This document shows positions 53,409 through 63,000 of a stretch of DNA of 64,000 bases, in pieces. The position numbers and the translations under genes are program-made. The number at the start of each line of letters is the position of its first letter. The first letter of the stretch is position 1. Below the pieces are notes generated by a model. The model searched no databases. It was not told where the DNA came from and saw only the letters and a program-made list of their open reading frames with translations. Source of the DNA: an uncultured Sulfitobacter sp. (GTDB lineage Bacteria; Pseudomonadota; Alphaproteobacteria; Rhodobacterales; Rhodobacteraceae); contig NZ_CANMFS010000007.1 of NCBI RefSeq assembly GCF_947497275.1, positions 144,955 to 208,954 on the forward strand, in the 5' to 3' direction.

Positions 53409-54555
53409 CGACACGAACCTCGACCATCATGCCCGGCCTGAGTTCTGCGTCGGTGGCGTCAATCGACACACGGATTGGCAGGCGCTGGGTCACTTTCGTG
53501 AAATTGCCCGAGGGGTTTGGGCTGGGCAGAAGGGCAAGCTGGCTCGTGGCCGCTCCGCCCATGCCGATCACCTTGCCTTCGAAGGTCCGGCCCGGAAAAG
53601 CGTCGACGGTGATGTTTGCCTCGGATCCTACGTGGATCCGGCCGTAATCGGTTTCCTTTACGTTGGCGTCGATCCAGACGTCATCTGGCGCGTGATACAT
53701 CGCAATGCGCGTACCCGGTGTCACATATTCGCCGACATCGACAAAGGTCCCATCGACGATACCGTCAAACTGGGTGGTAATCGTGCGGTGCGCGAGGTCG
53801 ATTTCCTTCAGGCTGCGGTCGGCTTCGGTGCCTGCACGTCCCGCAAGAACGGACGCAATCTGTGACTCCAGTACATTCATCTGCTCTCCGTCGGCCTCGA
53901 CGATGGCCAGACTGGCCCGCGCGCTTTCTATCGCCGCGAACGCGGCGCGCTCCTGCTGGGCGGCGGTGTCCATTGCTGCCTGCGACTCGTCGAGTGTTTG
54001 CTGCGACGTGATCTTCTGATTGGCAAGCTTGATCGCCCTTTCGTGACGGGCCCGGGCGTTCGCCAGCACTGCGAGTGATGCCTCGTGGTTTGCTTCTGCG
54101 GCGGCGATGCCAGCGTGGGCGGCGTCGCGCCGCGCAGAAAGCTGTTTGTCGAGCAACACCTTGCCTGCCCGAAGTTCCGCCAGCTGCGCTTCGGTTGCCG
54201 CAAGCCTCGACAGGACGGCATCGAGCTGCGACTGCGCATATGCGCGGTCGATTGCGGCGACGAGATCACCTTTCTCTAGGCTGTCCCCGACAAGAACGGG
54301 AATTGCGGTGACCCGTCCCGCGACTTCGCTGGATACAGTGACGACATTTGCCGCAATCCGCGCGTCATTGATGTGTACCTGCGTCAATCGCGCGGCCACC
54401 CAAGGGGCGGCCAGCCACAAAGCGACAGCAACAACTCCGCCGACCACGACCAACCTGGTCAATCTTGTGCGCCGGCGCTTGGGCGGGGCGGGCGGTACAA
54501 GCCTATCGGCGGCCGCCTTTTCCTTAACTGCTTCCCCTGTTTTTATGTCATCCAT
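53395..54555 (-). CDS. HlyD family efflux periplasmic adaptor (EmrA-like)
   Basis: 386-residue membrane-fusion protein: short basic cytosolic start, one membrane segment near residues 33-52 (VVVGGVVAVALWLAAPWVAA), a biotinyl-lipoyl-like domain, a long coiled-coil hairpin (residues about 110-240, SAELRAGKVLLDKQLSARRD-like heptads) and a beta-barrel domain (DEYVTPGTRIAMYH-like region). ATG 54555 is chosen; GTG 54564 is possible. Between marR and emrB, 8 to 14 base overlaps on each side. Confidence 0.88.
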   Translation of the reverse strand: MDDIKTGEAVKEKAAADRLVPPAPPKRRRTRLTRLVVVGGVVAVALWLAAPWVAARLTQVHINDARIAANVVTVSSEVAGRVTAIPVLVGDSLEKGDLVAAIDRAYAQSQLDAVLSRLAATEAQLAELRAGKVLLDKQLSARRDAAHAGIAAAEANHEASLAVLANARARHERAIKLANQKITSQQTLDESQAAMDTAAQQERAAFAAIESARASLAIVEADGEQMNVLESQIASVLAGRAGTEADRSLKEIDLAHRTITTQFDGIVDGTFVDVGEYVTPGTRIAMYHAPDDVWIDANVKETDYGRIHVGSEANITVDAFPGRTFEGKVIGMGGAATSQLALLPSPNPSGNFTKVTQRLPIRVSIDATDAELRPGMMVEVRVDVTD

Positions 54556-55012
54556 TTTGACCACTGTTCAAAATCTCCAATCTGCCTGCGATGCGGTTCA
54601 GGACTGTTGTTGCGATACGCAGATCATGCCGGGAAATGCCCTCGAGTATTTCTGCCCGGCTGGCCCCCGAAATTTCTTTCATCCTGACGATAAGAGGGGT
54701 CGCGGCCTCTGTCAGATGAAGTGTCTTTGCCCGTCGATCTTTCGTCGAAGGTCGGCGTTCGATCAGACCCGCGCCTTCAAGCCCGTCCAGCAGGCGCACA
54801 AGCGTCGCCGCCTCAATTCCCAGGCACTGCGCCAGTTCGACTTGAGTCACTTCTTCATTCCGGGAAAGTTCGAACAGCGCGTTCCACCTTGCCTGAGACA
54901 GGTCGAGATCGCGAAACCGAAGGTCAAGGTACCGCCGCCACATACGGGCCGCCGTCGCCATAGAGCGTGCGAAAGGTTCCTGGAACTCAATCTTGTCTGG
55001 GTCGGTTTGCAT
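54548..55012 (-). CDS. MarR family transcriptional regulator
   Basis: 154-residue winged-helix regulator. Recognition helix VELAQCLGIEAATLVRLLD near residue 58, wing with RRPSTKDRRAKTLHLT near 86 (the D-R-R motif of MarR). First gene of marR-emrA-emrB, so it probably represses this efflux operon. A partial inverted repeat CTAAT/ATTAG at 55036-55058 lies just upstream. Confidence 0.9.
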   Translation of the reverse strand: MQTDPDKIEFQEPFARSMATAARMWRRYLDLRFRDLDLSQARWNALFELSRNEEVTQVELAQCLGIEAATLVRLLDGLEGAGLIERRPSTKDRRAKTLHLTEAATPLIVRMKEISGASRAEILEGISRHDLRIATTVLNRIAGRLEILNSGQNG

Positions 55013-55035
55013 CGCACTTTGCTTTCAACAGCTTG

Positions 55036-55058
55036 CTAATAGTTGTAAGGCTAATTAG
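55036..55058. promoter_or_regulatory. Inverted repeat before marR
   Basis: CTAAT (55036-55040) and ATTAG (55054-55058) in an AT-rich gap between marR and the UspA gene. MarR proteins often bind AT-rich palindromes of this size; assignment is tentative. Confidence 0.3.
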
Positions 55059-55109
55059 TATGGCCGCAACTATCTTGCAAGTGCCATTCCCGCTTCGGAG
55101 ACATAGTCG

Positions 55110-55568
55110 ATGTATACGAAAATTCTGTTGTGTTACGATGGCTCGCGCGAGGGGCGGCTGGCGCTGCGCGAAGGGGCGCGGCTTGCGCAGATCACCGGTG
55201 CCGATGTAATCCTGCTCGCAGTGGTCGAGACAGTGGCGGGCAACGCGCTGGCGCAGGGCGCGGATGCCGGCGCGCTGGTCCACCAGCAAGCCGATTTCAG
55301 GGCGATCCTCGACGAAGGCCATCAGAGACTTTCCGCCATGGGGTTGGCACCTGAGCTTCGCATGGACTTTGGCGATCCCGTTGCGAAAATCAAAGGTGCC
55401 GCAGCCGAAACCGGGGCCGATCTGGTCGTCGTCGGGCATCACCGCCAGGGCGTGTGGACCCGCTGGTTAAACCGGTCGGTTGCGGCCGAGTTGAGCGATG
55501 CACTGGGATGCAGCCTTCTGCTTGCGCAAAAACGCGTCGAGGATTCAGAGCTTTTCCACGACGATTGA
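55110..55568 (+). CDS. Universal stress protein (UspA family)
   Basis: 152-residue Usp-fold protein: KILLCYDGSREGRLAL at the start and VVVGHHRQGVWTRWLNRSVAAEL near residue 109, which departs from the canonical G-2x-G-9x-G(S/T) nucleotide motif (NRSVAAEL in place of GSVA). ATG 55110. Divergent from marR; probably stress-responsive, role unknown. Confidence 0.88.
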   Translation: MYTKILLCYDGSREGRLALREGARLAQITGADVILLAVVETVAGNALAQGADAGALVHQQADFRAILDEGHQRLSAMGLAPELRMDFGDPVAKIKGAAAETGADLVVVGHHRQGVWTRWLNRSVAAELSDALGCSLLLAQKRVEDSELFHDD

Positions 55569-55612
55569 CGGCGTATGGCCGGCCGGCCGCAGTGCTCCGC
55601 CGCGCGTATCTC

Positions 55613-56101
55613 CTAGAGAGCGATGCTATCGACCCGTCCGAGCCGTCCGCAGGCAAAGTCATAGGACATGCGCAGGAGATCGAGAACAGTACCGATTTCC
55701 GTATTGTCTCTTGGTGCGTAGACCATGACAGCAGTCGCCGGTATCATGCCCGCTGTCGCCATCGGGTGCGGCTCTGCCCATCCCAGATCGACGATCTGCG
55801 GCACTGCATCCTCCGGCAGCATCATGTGCAGGCTACCGTCTTCGGGCGGATGGACATGAGCGAACTCATTACCGATCATGAAGGCTTCGCGGCAGCCGCA
55901 GCCCTGCCCATGTTCGAGGCACAACGCTTCGGCCCCCGGAACCGAAATCCGCGATGGTTGGCGGGTTACAAAGGGAAAGTCGAAGGCCCTTTCCTTGAAT
56001 GCCCGATAGGATAAGGAATCGGGGTTTTGACTGATCTGCGTATGCGGGGCGCAGGGCGTGGTGACGGGCTTTGGCCCGGTGCGTGGGGGTATCTTCAGCA
56101 T
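55613..56101 (-). CDS. Luciferase-domain (DUF5519-type) protein
   Basis: 162-residue protein. The core HVHPPEDGSLHMMLPEDA near residue 101, then WAEPHPMA and VMVYAPRD, matches the small domain annotated as luciferase/phospholipase-type in databases; its biochemical role is not established. Chosen ATG 56101 has GGAG upstream. No signal peptide. Lies 26 bases past the QorB-like pseudogene in the same direction. Confidence 0.7.
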   Translation of the reverse strand: MLKIPPRTGPKPVTTPCAPHTQISQNPDSLSYRAFKERAFDFPFVTRQPSRISVPGAEALCLEHGQGCGCREAFMIGNEFAHVHPPEDGSLHMMLPEDAVPQIVDLGWAEPHPMATAGMIPATAVMVYAPRDNTEIGTVLDLLRMSYDFACGRLGRVDSIAL

Positions 56102-56126
56102 GACAGGGACTCCGTAAATCTGGTGG

Positions 56127-56421
56127 TTGCTAACCGGCAAGGGCGGCTTTTTTGACCGGAAGATAGCTGCGGACCGATTGCGGTGTCGGTCCGGTCAGTT
56201 CTGCAACGTCGCAGGTGGCCACGTCCAGAAAAGCGACGGTAGCAGCCCGCGCGCACTCGACGCCTGCCACGTACTCCACCTTGCCATCGCCCGCCGCGGC
56301 ATTGCACGGCAAGCCGTTTGCCCGGTGCGCGGGTGATAGCAACGATGGATTCGATGACCTGACTTCCGAGATGACCGGAAGCGCCGGTCACGGTGTCGGA
56401 CCCTTTGAGTGTGTCGGACAT
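56127..56421 (-). pseudogene. Degenerate QorB/NmrA-like NAD(P)H:quinone oxidoreductase
   Basis: Reading from 56421, MSDTLKGSDTVTGASGHLGS matches the N-terminus of QorB/NmrA-like oxidoreductases (VTGASGHLG cofactor loop). After about 30 residues the frame shifts and most of the middle is missing; in another frame DGKVEYVAGVECARAA followed by CDVAELTGP matches the C-terminal half of the same family. A complete gene would be about 280 codons; under 100 remain. HxlR regulators such as YtfH commonly sit beside this oxidoreductase, and an HxlR gene is nearby at 57390. Confidence 0.65.
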
Positions 56422-56449
56422 TTTCAGTGCTCCTTTTCAGAGTTGCTGT

Positions 56450-57262
56450 TCAGCCGAATCGAAAGGCGCTTTCGACCGCGCCAAGAACGGTGTCTTCTAA
56501 AGTTTTCCGGCCGATATCAGTGCCCGCCGCGCCCGCGACGACATGCAACGGGATCAAGTGTTCTTCGCGCGGATTGGCGTCGCGCCCACCCGGTGCCTGC
56601 GCCCACCGCGCGAGCCTGCGGTTGCGTTCGTCGGGATCGGGGCATGTCACTGCTTCGGTCAGCCAGGCATCGAATTCTGTACCCGCAGTGCCGTCCTGCG
56701 GCGCGCCGCGCATGCTCTGCATCATTATTCCCATGTTGTGGTAGGTGTTGCCCGATCCGATGACAAGAACCCCTTCGTCGCGCAGCGGTGCCAACGCACG
56801 GCCAACCGCCAGATGCGCATCCGGGTCCAGATCGGCCCGCAAACTAAGCTGAACGGTGGGAATATCGGCCTCTGGAAAGACCAGCTTCAGCGGCACGAAG
56901 ACGCCGTGGTCGAAGCCACGCGCGGTATCGGTCCGGGTCTCAAAGCCCGCCCCCTGCAAGAGTTCACCCACACGGGTGGCCAAGGCGGGATCACCGGGTG
57001 CCGGCCAGGTCAGCTCATAGGTGTGTTGCGGGAAGCCGTTATAGTCGAACAACAAGGGCGGCGCTGGATTCGACTGCACGGTGAACTCACGCGCCTCCCA
57101 ATGCCCTGAGATTATCAGCAACGCCTTCGGCTTCTCCGGGAGACTGGCGGAGAGGGCTTCCAGAAAGCTGCGATGCCTGTCCCAGGTATCGGGGGGATCC
57201 CATTCCATGAAAAAGCACGGGCCGCCCCCGTGTGGAATAAAGAGAGTTGGCATGCGGGTCAT
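56450..57262 (-). CDS. DODA-type extradiol dioxygenase (LigB family)
   Basis: 270-residue non-heme dioxygenase of the 4,5-DOPA dioxygenase (YgiD) family. Metal/active-site regions: PTLFIPHGGGPCFF near residue 10, LLIISGHWEAREF near 48, GFDHGVFVPLKL near 118 and HLIPLHVVAG near 233. I chose ATG 57262 after AAGGGAC; an in-frame ATG lies 9 bases later, and the longer frame upstream overlaps the divergent HxlR gene. Substrate unknown (aromatic diol or related). Divergent from HxlR, which may regulate it. Confidence 0.88.
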   Translation of the reverse strand: MTRMPTLFIPHGGGPCFFMEWDPPDTWDRHRSFLEALSASLPEKPKALLIISGHWEAREFTVQSNPAPPLLFDYNGFPQHTYELTWPAPGDPALATRVGELLQGAGFETRTDTARGFDHGVFVPLKLVFPEADIPTVQLSLRADLDPDAHLAVGRALAPLRDEGVLVIGSGNTYHNMGIMMQSMRGAPQDGTAGTEFDAWLTEAVTCPDPDERNRRLARWAQAPGGRDANPREEHLIPLHVVAGAAGTDIGRKTLEDTVLGAVESAFRFG

Positions 57263-57321
57263 GTCTGTCTGTCCCTTCGGGTTTGCAGGACACCTTCGGG
57301 TGTCATTGGACCTTTTAGGAA

Positions 57322-57344
57322 TAGTTGATTTGTAACCTAAACTA
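57322..57344. promoter_or_regulatory. Inverted repeat between dioxygenase and hxlR
   Basis: TAGTT (57322-57326) and AACTA (57340-57344) in the AT-rich 127-base gap between the divergent dioxygenase and HxlR genes. Candidate HxlR operator; short, so tentative. Confidence 0.3.
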
Positions 57345-57389
57345 AAGTAGGAACGGAAAAGTAACTGCCTATCACAGGTGTGAACGCCG

Positions 57390-57740
57390 ATGCCCAAGAC
57401 CCCGCCACAGTGTCCCATGGATTCGATTCTGCGCCTGCTCATGGGGCCGTGGACGACCTATATCATCTGGGTCCTGAGCGATCAGGGACCGCAAAGGTTC
57501 GGTGCGCTGAAACGTGCCGTGCCGGGAATATCAACACGCATGCTCACAGAACGTCTGCGAATGCTTCAGGGCGCCGGGGTTATTTGGCGCGAACAAAAGC
57601 AGACAATTCCGCCCGCAGTCACCTATGGCCTGACCTCGCGTGGCAATGACCTGCGAGGTGTTCTGGACACCCTGGGACATATCGCGGAACGATGGAAGGA
57701 TGAGGGTGTCTTTGCAGAAGATGAAGTGGGGACTGCTTGA
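57390..57740 (+). CDS. HxlR family transcriptional regulator
   Basis: 116-residue winged-helix regulator: PMDSILRLLMGPWTTYIIW near the start, RFGALKRAVPGISTRMLTER recognition region, and VTYGLTSRGNDL near 77. ATG 57390. It lacks the N-terminal zinc-type cysteine cluster but has CPMD as usual (CPMDSIL). Divergent from the dioxygenase; the family commonly controls adjacent redox genes. Confidence 0.9.
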   Translation: MPKTPPQCPMDSILRLLMGPWTTYIIWVLSDQGPQRFGALKRAVPGISTRMLTERLRMLQGAGVIWREQKQTIPPAVTYGLTSRGNDLRGVLDTLGHIAERWKDEGVFAEDEVGTA

Positions 57741-57846
57741 ATGCACCAATCGGGAAAATGCGCGGGTCTGCAAGCCTTGGGAAAGGCCGAATTATGGACA
57801 AAACGCCTTCGATCCCACGGTTCTGCAGCAGGTGGCCGGCATGAGG

Positions 57847-57985
57847 CAAAGTAAAGTTGCCAATGTGCTGAGCTAAGCCAAGACGGTATATCTGAGAAGT
57901 AGATTCGAAGGTGCCAGCGTTGATGCTATTGCCGAGGAAGGCCAAAGTACCCAAAGCGACGCTTTATGCCCATTCCCCGAGCTAG
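57847..57985 (+). pseudogene. Remnant of a TetR-family regulator
   Basis: From 57847 the frame reads QSKVANVLS, then a stop (57874-57876), then KTVYLRSRFEGASVDAIAEE, a clear TetR helix-turn-helix start. After one extra G near 57940 the match continues in the next frame as AKVPKATLYAHSPS before TAG at 57983. Together this is a TetR DNA-binding domain broken by a stop and a frameshift, with no C-terminal domain recognisable. Confidence 0.6.
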
Positions 57986-58326
57986 AGGGGCAGGTCCTTC
58001 GCAGGAAGCCGGATCGGTAAGAATGGATGACGTTCAAAGCGCTGCAAGCCAGTTCATTCATCTTTCCATCTCAGGCATCATCATCGCCAGACTGCTGCCG
58101 GTTAGCCAGCCGATCAGTGCGTCAGTGCATACCGAAAGGGCGTGATGTGTTTCTAGGGATTTACTCAGCGGGTAATACCTAGCGTAACAGGCCTAAATTT
58201 AGGCACTTCTGCGGTTTGATGAACGCCTCGGTGCCTTGGTTCAGAGCGGACCTGATCAAGACCTTGACCTTGATGCAACCGCGGACTACCTCTCGCCGAA
58301 ATTTGAACCGACCGGATGGTACAGTT
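57986..58326. other. Non-coding stretch before the tetR-RND operon
   Basis: About 340 bases that hold no supported gene. They follow the TetR remnant and contain the palindrome listed at 58191; possible longer forms of the TetR protein (from ATG 58219 or 58273) would begin inside it. Confidence 0.4.
58191..58204. promoter_or_regulatory. Perfect palindrome GCCTAAATTTAGGC
   Basis: Exact 14-base palindrome upstream of the tetR-RND operon, preceded by GGTAATACC at about 58171-58179. Position and symmetry suit the operator of the TetR repressor encoded just downstream. Confidence 0.5.
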
Positions 58327-58878
58327 GTGAACGAGACAGGGCAGTCAGCGGGATCGAGAAACGCATCTCCGAGAATTCTCGGCGCGGCGCGTGTAATTGC
58401 TGCGCGTGACGGAGCGGGCAAGGTTACGATCGAGGCAGTCGCAAAGGAGGCGGGGCTGAGCAAGGGCGGCGTGCTTTACAACTTTCCGACGAAGAAAGCG
58501 CTGCTTTCGGGCCTGTTGGATCAGATGCTGGCCGCGCACCGGGAGCTTCTTGCGAATGTACCGGTGCGGCATCCAGCGCGCACTTTAACCGGGCATCTTG
58601 AAACTTTGATACACTCAAAAGACGTGGACGACGACCTATCAATGGCGATCCTTGCGGCCGCCGCCTCGGATCCACGGCTTCTTGATCCGCTTCGCAGTGA
58701 TCTAACCGGCGACCTCGAACGTATCCTGACAGACACGCAGGACGCGCCGGCCGCCATGATTGCAGTCCTGGCGATCCAGGGTCTGCGGTTCCAACGGTTG
58801 TTAAATCTTCCGGACGGCGGCGCGGAAATCAGAGAACGCGTCATCGAACGATTAAGGACTATGATTGATGAGCTCTAA
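58327..58878 (+). CDS. TetR/AcrR family transcriptional regulator
   Basis: About 184 residues: helix-turn-helix (RILGAARVIAARDGAG, VAKEAGLSKGGVLYNFPTKK) and a helical C-terminal domain. Start uncertain: the GTG at 58327 follows GGATGG; ATGs at 58219 and 58273 are in frame but give a long basic extension unlike the family. It overlaps the RND adaptor gene by 11 bases, so it is the local regulator of that efflux operon. Confidence 0.85.
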   Translation: MNETGQSAGSRNASPRILGAARVIAARDGAGKVTIEAVAKEAGLSKGGVLYNFPTKKALLSGLLDQMLAAHRELLANVPVRHPARTLTGHLETLIHSKDVDDDLSMAILAAAASDPRLLDPLRSDLTGDLERILTDTQDAPAAMIAVLAIQGLRFQRLLNLPDGGAEIRERVIERLRTMIDEL

Positions 58879-60016
58879 TAAGAAGACCAAAAACTGGAAA
58901 CGGGTTGCTTCCGTCATCGTGCTGGCGGCCGCAGCTGCCCTGGCCGTGCCGTTCCTTCCGGGGTCCCTGACGGGTGTGTTCGCCCAGACGGAAATGAATG
59001 ATGGGGAAACTGAGGCCGGGACGCAGACGGCATCCGAACCCGATCGGCCCGTGACGGTCGAAGTGACACGTGCGCTCAGCCGCGTGGTCAATCAATCCCG
59101 CGCCGTTGCGGGCCGGGTCGAGCCTGCACGCACGGTGGACATAGCATTTCAGGTGCCGGGGCAGATCTTTTCCCTCGCCGTCGAGGCAGGCGACAGGATC
59201 CGCAAGGGCGACGTGATTGCACAACTCGATCAGGCTGATTTTGATCTGGCTGTCGATCGGGCTCAGGCGTCGTTCGACCTCGCGAATTCCGAGCTTGAGC
59301 GCGCGTCAAGCCTCGCCGAGCGCGGGGTCGCAGCCGACTCGCGCCTCGATACTGCGCGCGCCCAGTTCGCACAGGCAGACGTGGCGCTGCGCGAGGCCAA
59401 GCGGCGTCTGTCGCAGACCCAGATCACCGCCCCGTTTGACGCGATGGTGGCGCGTACTTTCGTCGAGGAGTACGTCAACGTCACCTCGGCCGCGCCGGTG
59501 GCGCGTCTGCAGGATGTGAGCGAGATGCGGATCATGATTTCGCTACCCGAAGAACTCGCGGCAGTTGCGCGTTCTGCGCCCGACGCGTTCGACATTGTCG
59601 CGAGCTTTCCTGCGGTACCGGGGTACACGGTGCCACTCGTGCTGCGTTCGTTTGCGACCGATGCCGATCCGACGGCCCAGACCTACGATGTGGAATTTGC
59701 AATCACCGGTGATATCGATTCACGCCTTTTGCCCGGCATGACAGCGGATGTGCGCATCGCAGCCGCGTCCGATGAGAACCGTCCGCAATCCGTCATCGTT
59801 CCGGTTTCAGCGGTGGACACGACAAGCCGAACTGACCCGTCCATCTGGATCTATCAGGAATCCTCCGGACAGGTCGCGCGCAGGACGGTCCGGTTGGGAC
59901 TTCCCGTCAATGACGAGATTATCGTCATGGAGGGCCTGAATGGTGACGAGCTGGTAGTTTCGGGCGGTTGGTGGCGGCTCAGGGACAATCAGACAGTGAT
60001 GGTTTTGGGTCTCTGA
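58868..60016 (+). CDS. RND efflux periplasmic adaptor (HlyD/AcrA family)
   Basis: 382-residue membrane-fusion protein. N-terminal signal/anchor (VASVIVLAAAAALAVPFLPG), lipoyl domain VAGRVEPARTVDIAFQVPG and VEAGDRIRKGDVIAQLDQAD, coiled-coil hairpin with ASFDLANSELERASSLAERG, then beta-barrel TAPFDAMVARTF and a C-terminal domain (VSAVDTTSR). ATG 58868 has AAGGA upstream. Partner of the RND pump 29 bases downstream; no outer-membrane channel gene is present. Confidence 0.9.
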   Translation: MSSNKKTKNWKRVASVIVLAAAAALAVPFLPGSLTGVFAQTEMNDGETEAGTQTASEPDRPVTVEVTRALSRVVNQSRAVAGRVEPARTVDIAFQVPGQIFSLAVEAGDRIRKGDVIAQLDQADFDLAVDRAQASFDLANSELERASSLAERGVAADSRLDTARAQFAQADVALREAKRRLSQTQITAPFDAMVARTFVEEYVNVTSAAPVARLQDVSEMRIMISLPEELAAVARSAPDAFDIVASFPAVPGYTVPLVLRSFATDADPTAQTYDVEFAITGDIDSRLLPGMTADVRIAAASDENRPQSVIVPVSAVDTTSRTDPSIWIYQESSGQVARRTVRLGLPVNDEIIVMEGLNGDELVVSGGWWRLRDNQTVMVLGL

Positions 60017-60045
60017 TCCAATATTGATAGGACGGGTACAGATCC

Positions 60046-63000
60046 ATGGCACTCAGCATTTCACGTGCGACCATCAAGCGACCGGTGGCGGCTTGGCTGG
60101 TTATCATCTTCTGCATGGTTGGTGGGTATTGGGGTCTCAATACCGTCGGTCGCCTCGAAGATCCCAGCTTTACCCTCAAGACGGCTCTCGTCTTCGTGCC
60201 CTATCCGGGTGCCACGGCTGTGGAAGTCGAAGAGGAAGTCTCCGACGTCATTGAAAACGCGTTGCAGCAGATGAAGCAACTCGACCGGGTTGAATCAAAA
60301 TCAATGCCGGGTATGGCTCAGATTACCGTCGAAATCGAGATGACCTACGGTCCGGACGAGATCCCGCAGGTGTGGGACGAGATGCGCCGTCGCATCAGCG
60401 ATGTGCAGGGGGATCTTCCGGCAGGTACGCGCCCGCCAATTATCAATGACGACTTTGGCGACGTCTATGGCATGTTCTATGCGGTGACGACCGAAGGGCT
60501 TAGCCCTGTAGAGCAGCGTGATCTGGCGACGACCCTGCGACTTGGGCTGGTGACAGTCGATGGTGTCGCCAAGGTCGAGGTTCAGGGCCTCACGGAAGAG
60601 GTGATCAATATCTCGGTCCCCTCTTCCCGGCTGACGGAGCTTGGGCTTCCTCCAACGCAGATCCTGGGTGTCCTTGCCGACGAAAACCAAGTGTTCACAA
60701 ACGGTGCGATTACCGAAGGTCCCGCCCGGATCGACCTGTCGGTTCCGCCGGGTTACGTCAGTCCGGAAGGTATCGAGGAACTTCGACTCGGTGTTCCCGG
60801 TGAGGTCGGTCAGGTTGCGGTTTACGACATCGCAAGGGTTACCCGCGATGAAGCCGAGCAGCCAAGTCAGGTCATTCGACAAAACGGAGCGGCGGCGTTC
60901 ACTCTCGGAGTCTCGGCGTTGACGGACCGGAATGTTGTCGAGGTCGGCGCGGGTGTCTCGGCGCGTCTGGACCGGCTCAAGGCCGCGTTGCCAGCCGGGG
61001 TCGAGATCACATCGGTCTACGAACAGCACGTCGTGGTGGACGAGGCCGTTTCGAGCTTTCTGGTCAGTCTTGGGCAATCGGTGGGCATCGTCGTTGCCGC
61101 GCTGATGCTGACGATGGGTTGGCGTGCGGGTCTGGTGGTGGGTGTGACACTGGCGCTAACTGTCTTCTCCACACTGTTTTTCATGTCTGTCTTCGGCATC
61201 CCGATGGAAAGGATCAGCCTTGGGGCCCTGATCATCGCGATGGGGATGCTTGTCGATAACGCCATCGTCATCACAGAAGGAATGGTGATCGGTGTGGCGC
61301 GGGGCAAGTCCGCGGAAGATGCCGCCGCCGAAACGGAAACCGCCACATCAATTCCTTTGCTTGGCGCGACCGTTATCGGGATCATGGCCTTTTCCGGGAT
61401 CGGCCTGTCGCCCGACGCGACCGGCGAATTCCTGTTCTCGCTTTTCGCGGTCATCGCGATTTCGCTGCTGATGAGCTGGGCGCTTGCCGTTTCGGTCACA
61501 CCCTATCTCGGCAAACTGCTCCTCCGCGCGCCAAAGGAGACCTCTGACGATCCTTACAAGGGTGCGTTCTACGGGGTTTATCGCAGCTTCCTCTGGTTGG
61601 CATTGCGGACCCGAGTCATTGTTGTCCTGATCATTGTGGGAATAACGATCTGGTCCGTGATGGCCTTTGGGCAGGTCAAGCAGGCGTTTTTCCCGGCGTC
61701 CAACACTCCGATCTTCTATGTCGAGTTCCAGATGCCACAGGGGACCGATATCAACGTCACCGACGCTGAAATGCAGCGGCTCGAACAGATGCTGCTCACC
61801 GAGGACAACGTGACGGATGTGACGACCCTTGTCGGGCGAGGCGCAAGCCGCTTCATGCTGACTTATAATCCCGAGCAGGCGGATGCCAGTTACGGACAGC
61901 TAATCGTCCGGGTCGCCGATGCCGAGGCAATCCCGTCCATCGCGAGCCGTCTGAACCGGGATCTTCCGGCCGAATTCCCTCACGCGCTGATCCGCGTCGA
62001 GCAGATTGTGTTCGGGCCGCCGTCCGGTGCAGACGTGGCGGTTCGGTTTGCGGGGCCGGATCCTGTCATCCTGCGGCAACTCGCGGATGATGCGATGCGG
62101 ATCTTCGAGGATTCCGGTACGATCACCAACCCGCGGACCAACTGGCGCCAGCGTGAGATACTTGTCGAGCCGATTGTCGATGAATCGCGTATGCGTCTGG
62201 CCGGTGCAACGCGCGGCGCGATTTCCGACACTATAAGCTACGGAACGTCCGGCTTGCGTGTCGGTCAGTTGCGCGAGGACGACGAGGTGATCTTGATTAA
62301 CCTCCGTCTCCCGGAAAACGAACGTGACGGGATTGACCGCCTTTCCGATCTTTCCGTGTGGTCCGATGGTGCGGGGTCCTACGTTCCGATGGCCAACCTC
62401 GTTGAGCGTTTCGAGACACGCCTCGTCGAGGCGCTCATACAAAGACGCGACCGCGAGCGCACCATTACCGCAATGGGCGGGTCGCGTAGCGATCTGACCG
62501 CAGACGAAGCGTTCCGGAGTGTTAGGACCGATATCGAGGCCATTCCGCTGCCAGAAGGTTACGTGATGGAATGGGGTGGCGAATTCGAAAGCGCAGCGGA
62601 TGCGCAGGCAAGTCTCGGCAAGCAGCTTCCGCTGGGTTTTCTCGTCATGCTGACAATCTCGATTCTGATGTTCAATAAAGTCCGCCAACCGCTGATCCTT
62701 TGGCTGGTCGTACCGATGTCGGTAACGGGAATGGTGCTGGGGCTCCTGTTCACAGGCTTGCCGTTCACGTTCACTGCCCTTCTGGGCTTCCTGTCGCTTT
62801 CCGGGATGCTCATGAAGAACGCAATTGTTCTGGTCGAAGAAATCGACCTTCAGCGTGCAGAGGGTGTACCCGACTACAAGGCGGTCATCGACGGATCAGT
62901 CAGCCGTCTGCGGCCTGTGGTGCTGGCGGCAGGCACGACGATTTTCGGGATGATTCCACTCCTGCCGGATGCCTTCTTTGCATCGATGGCGGTGACGATC

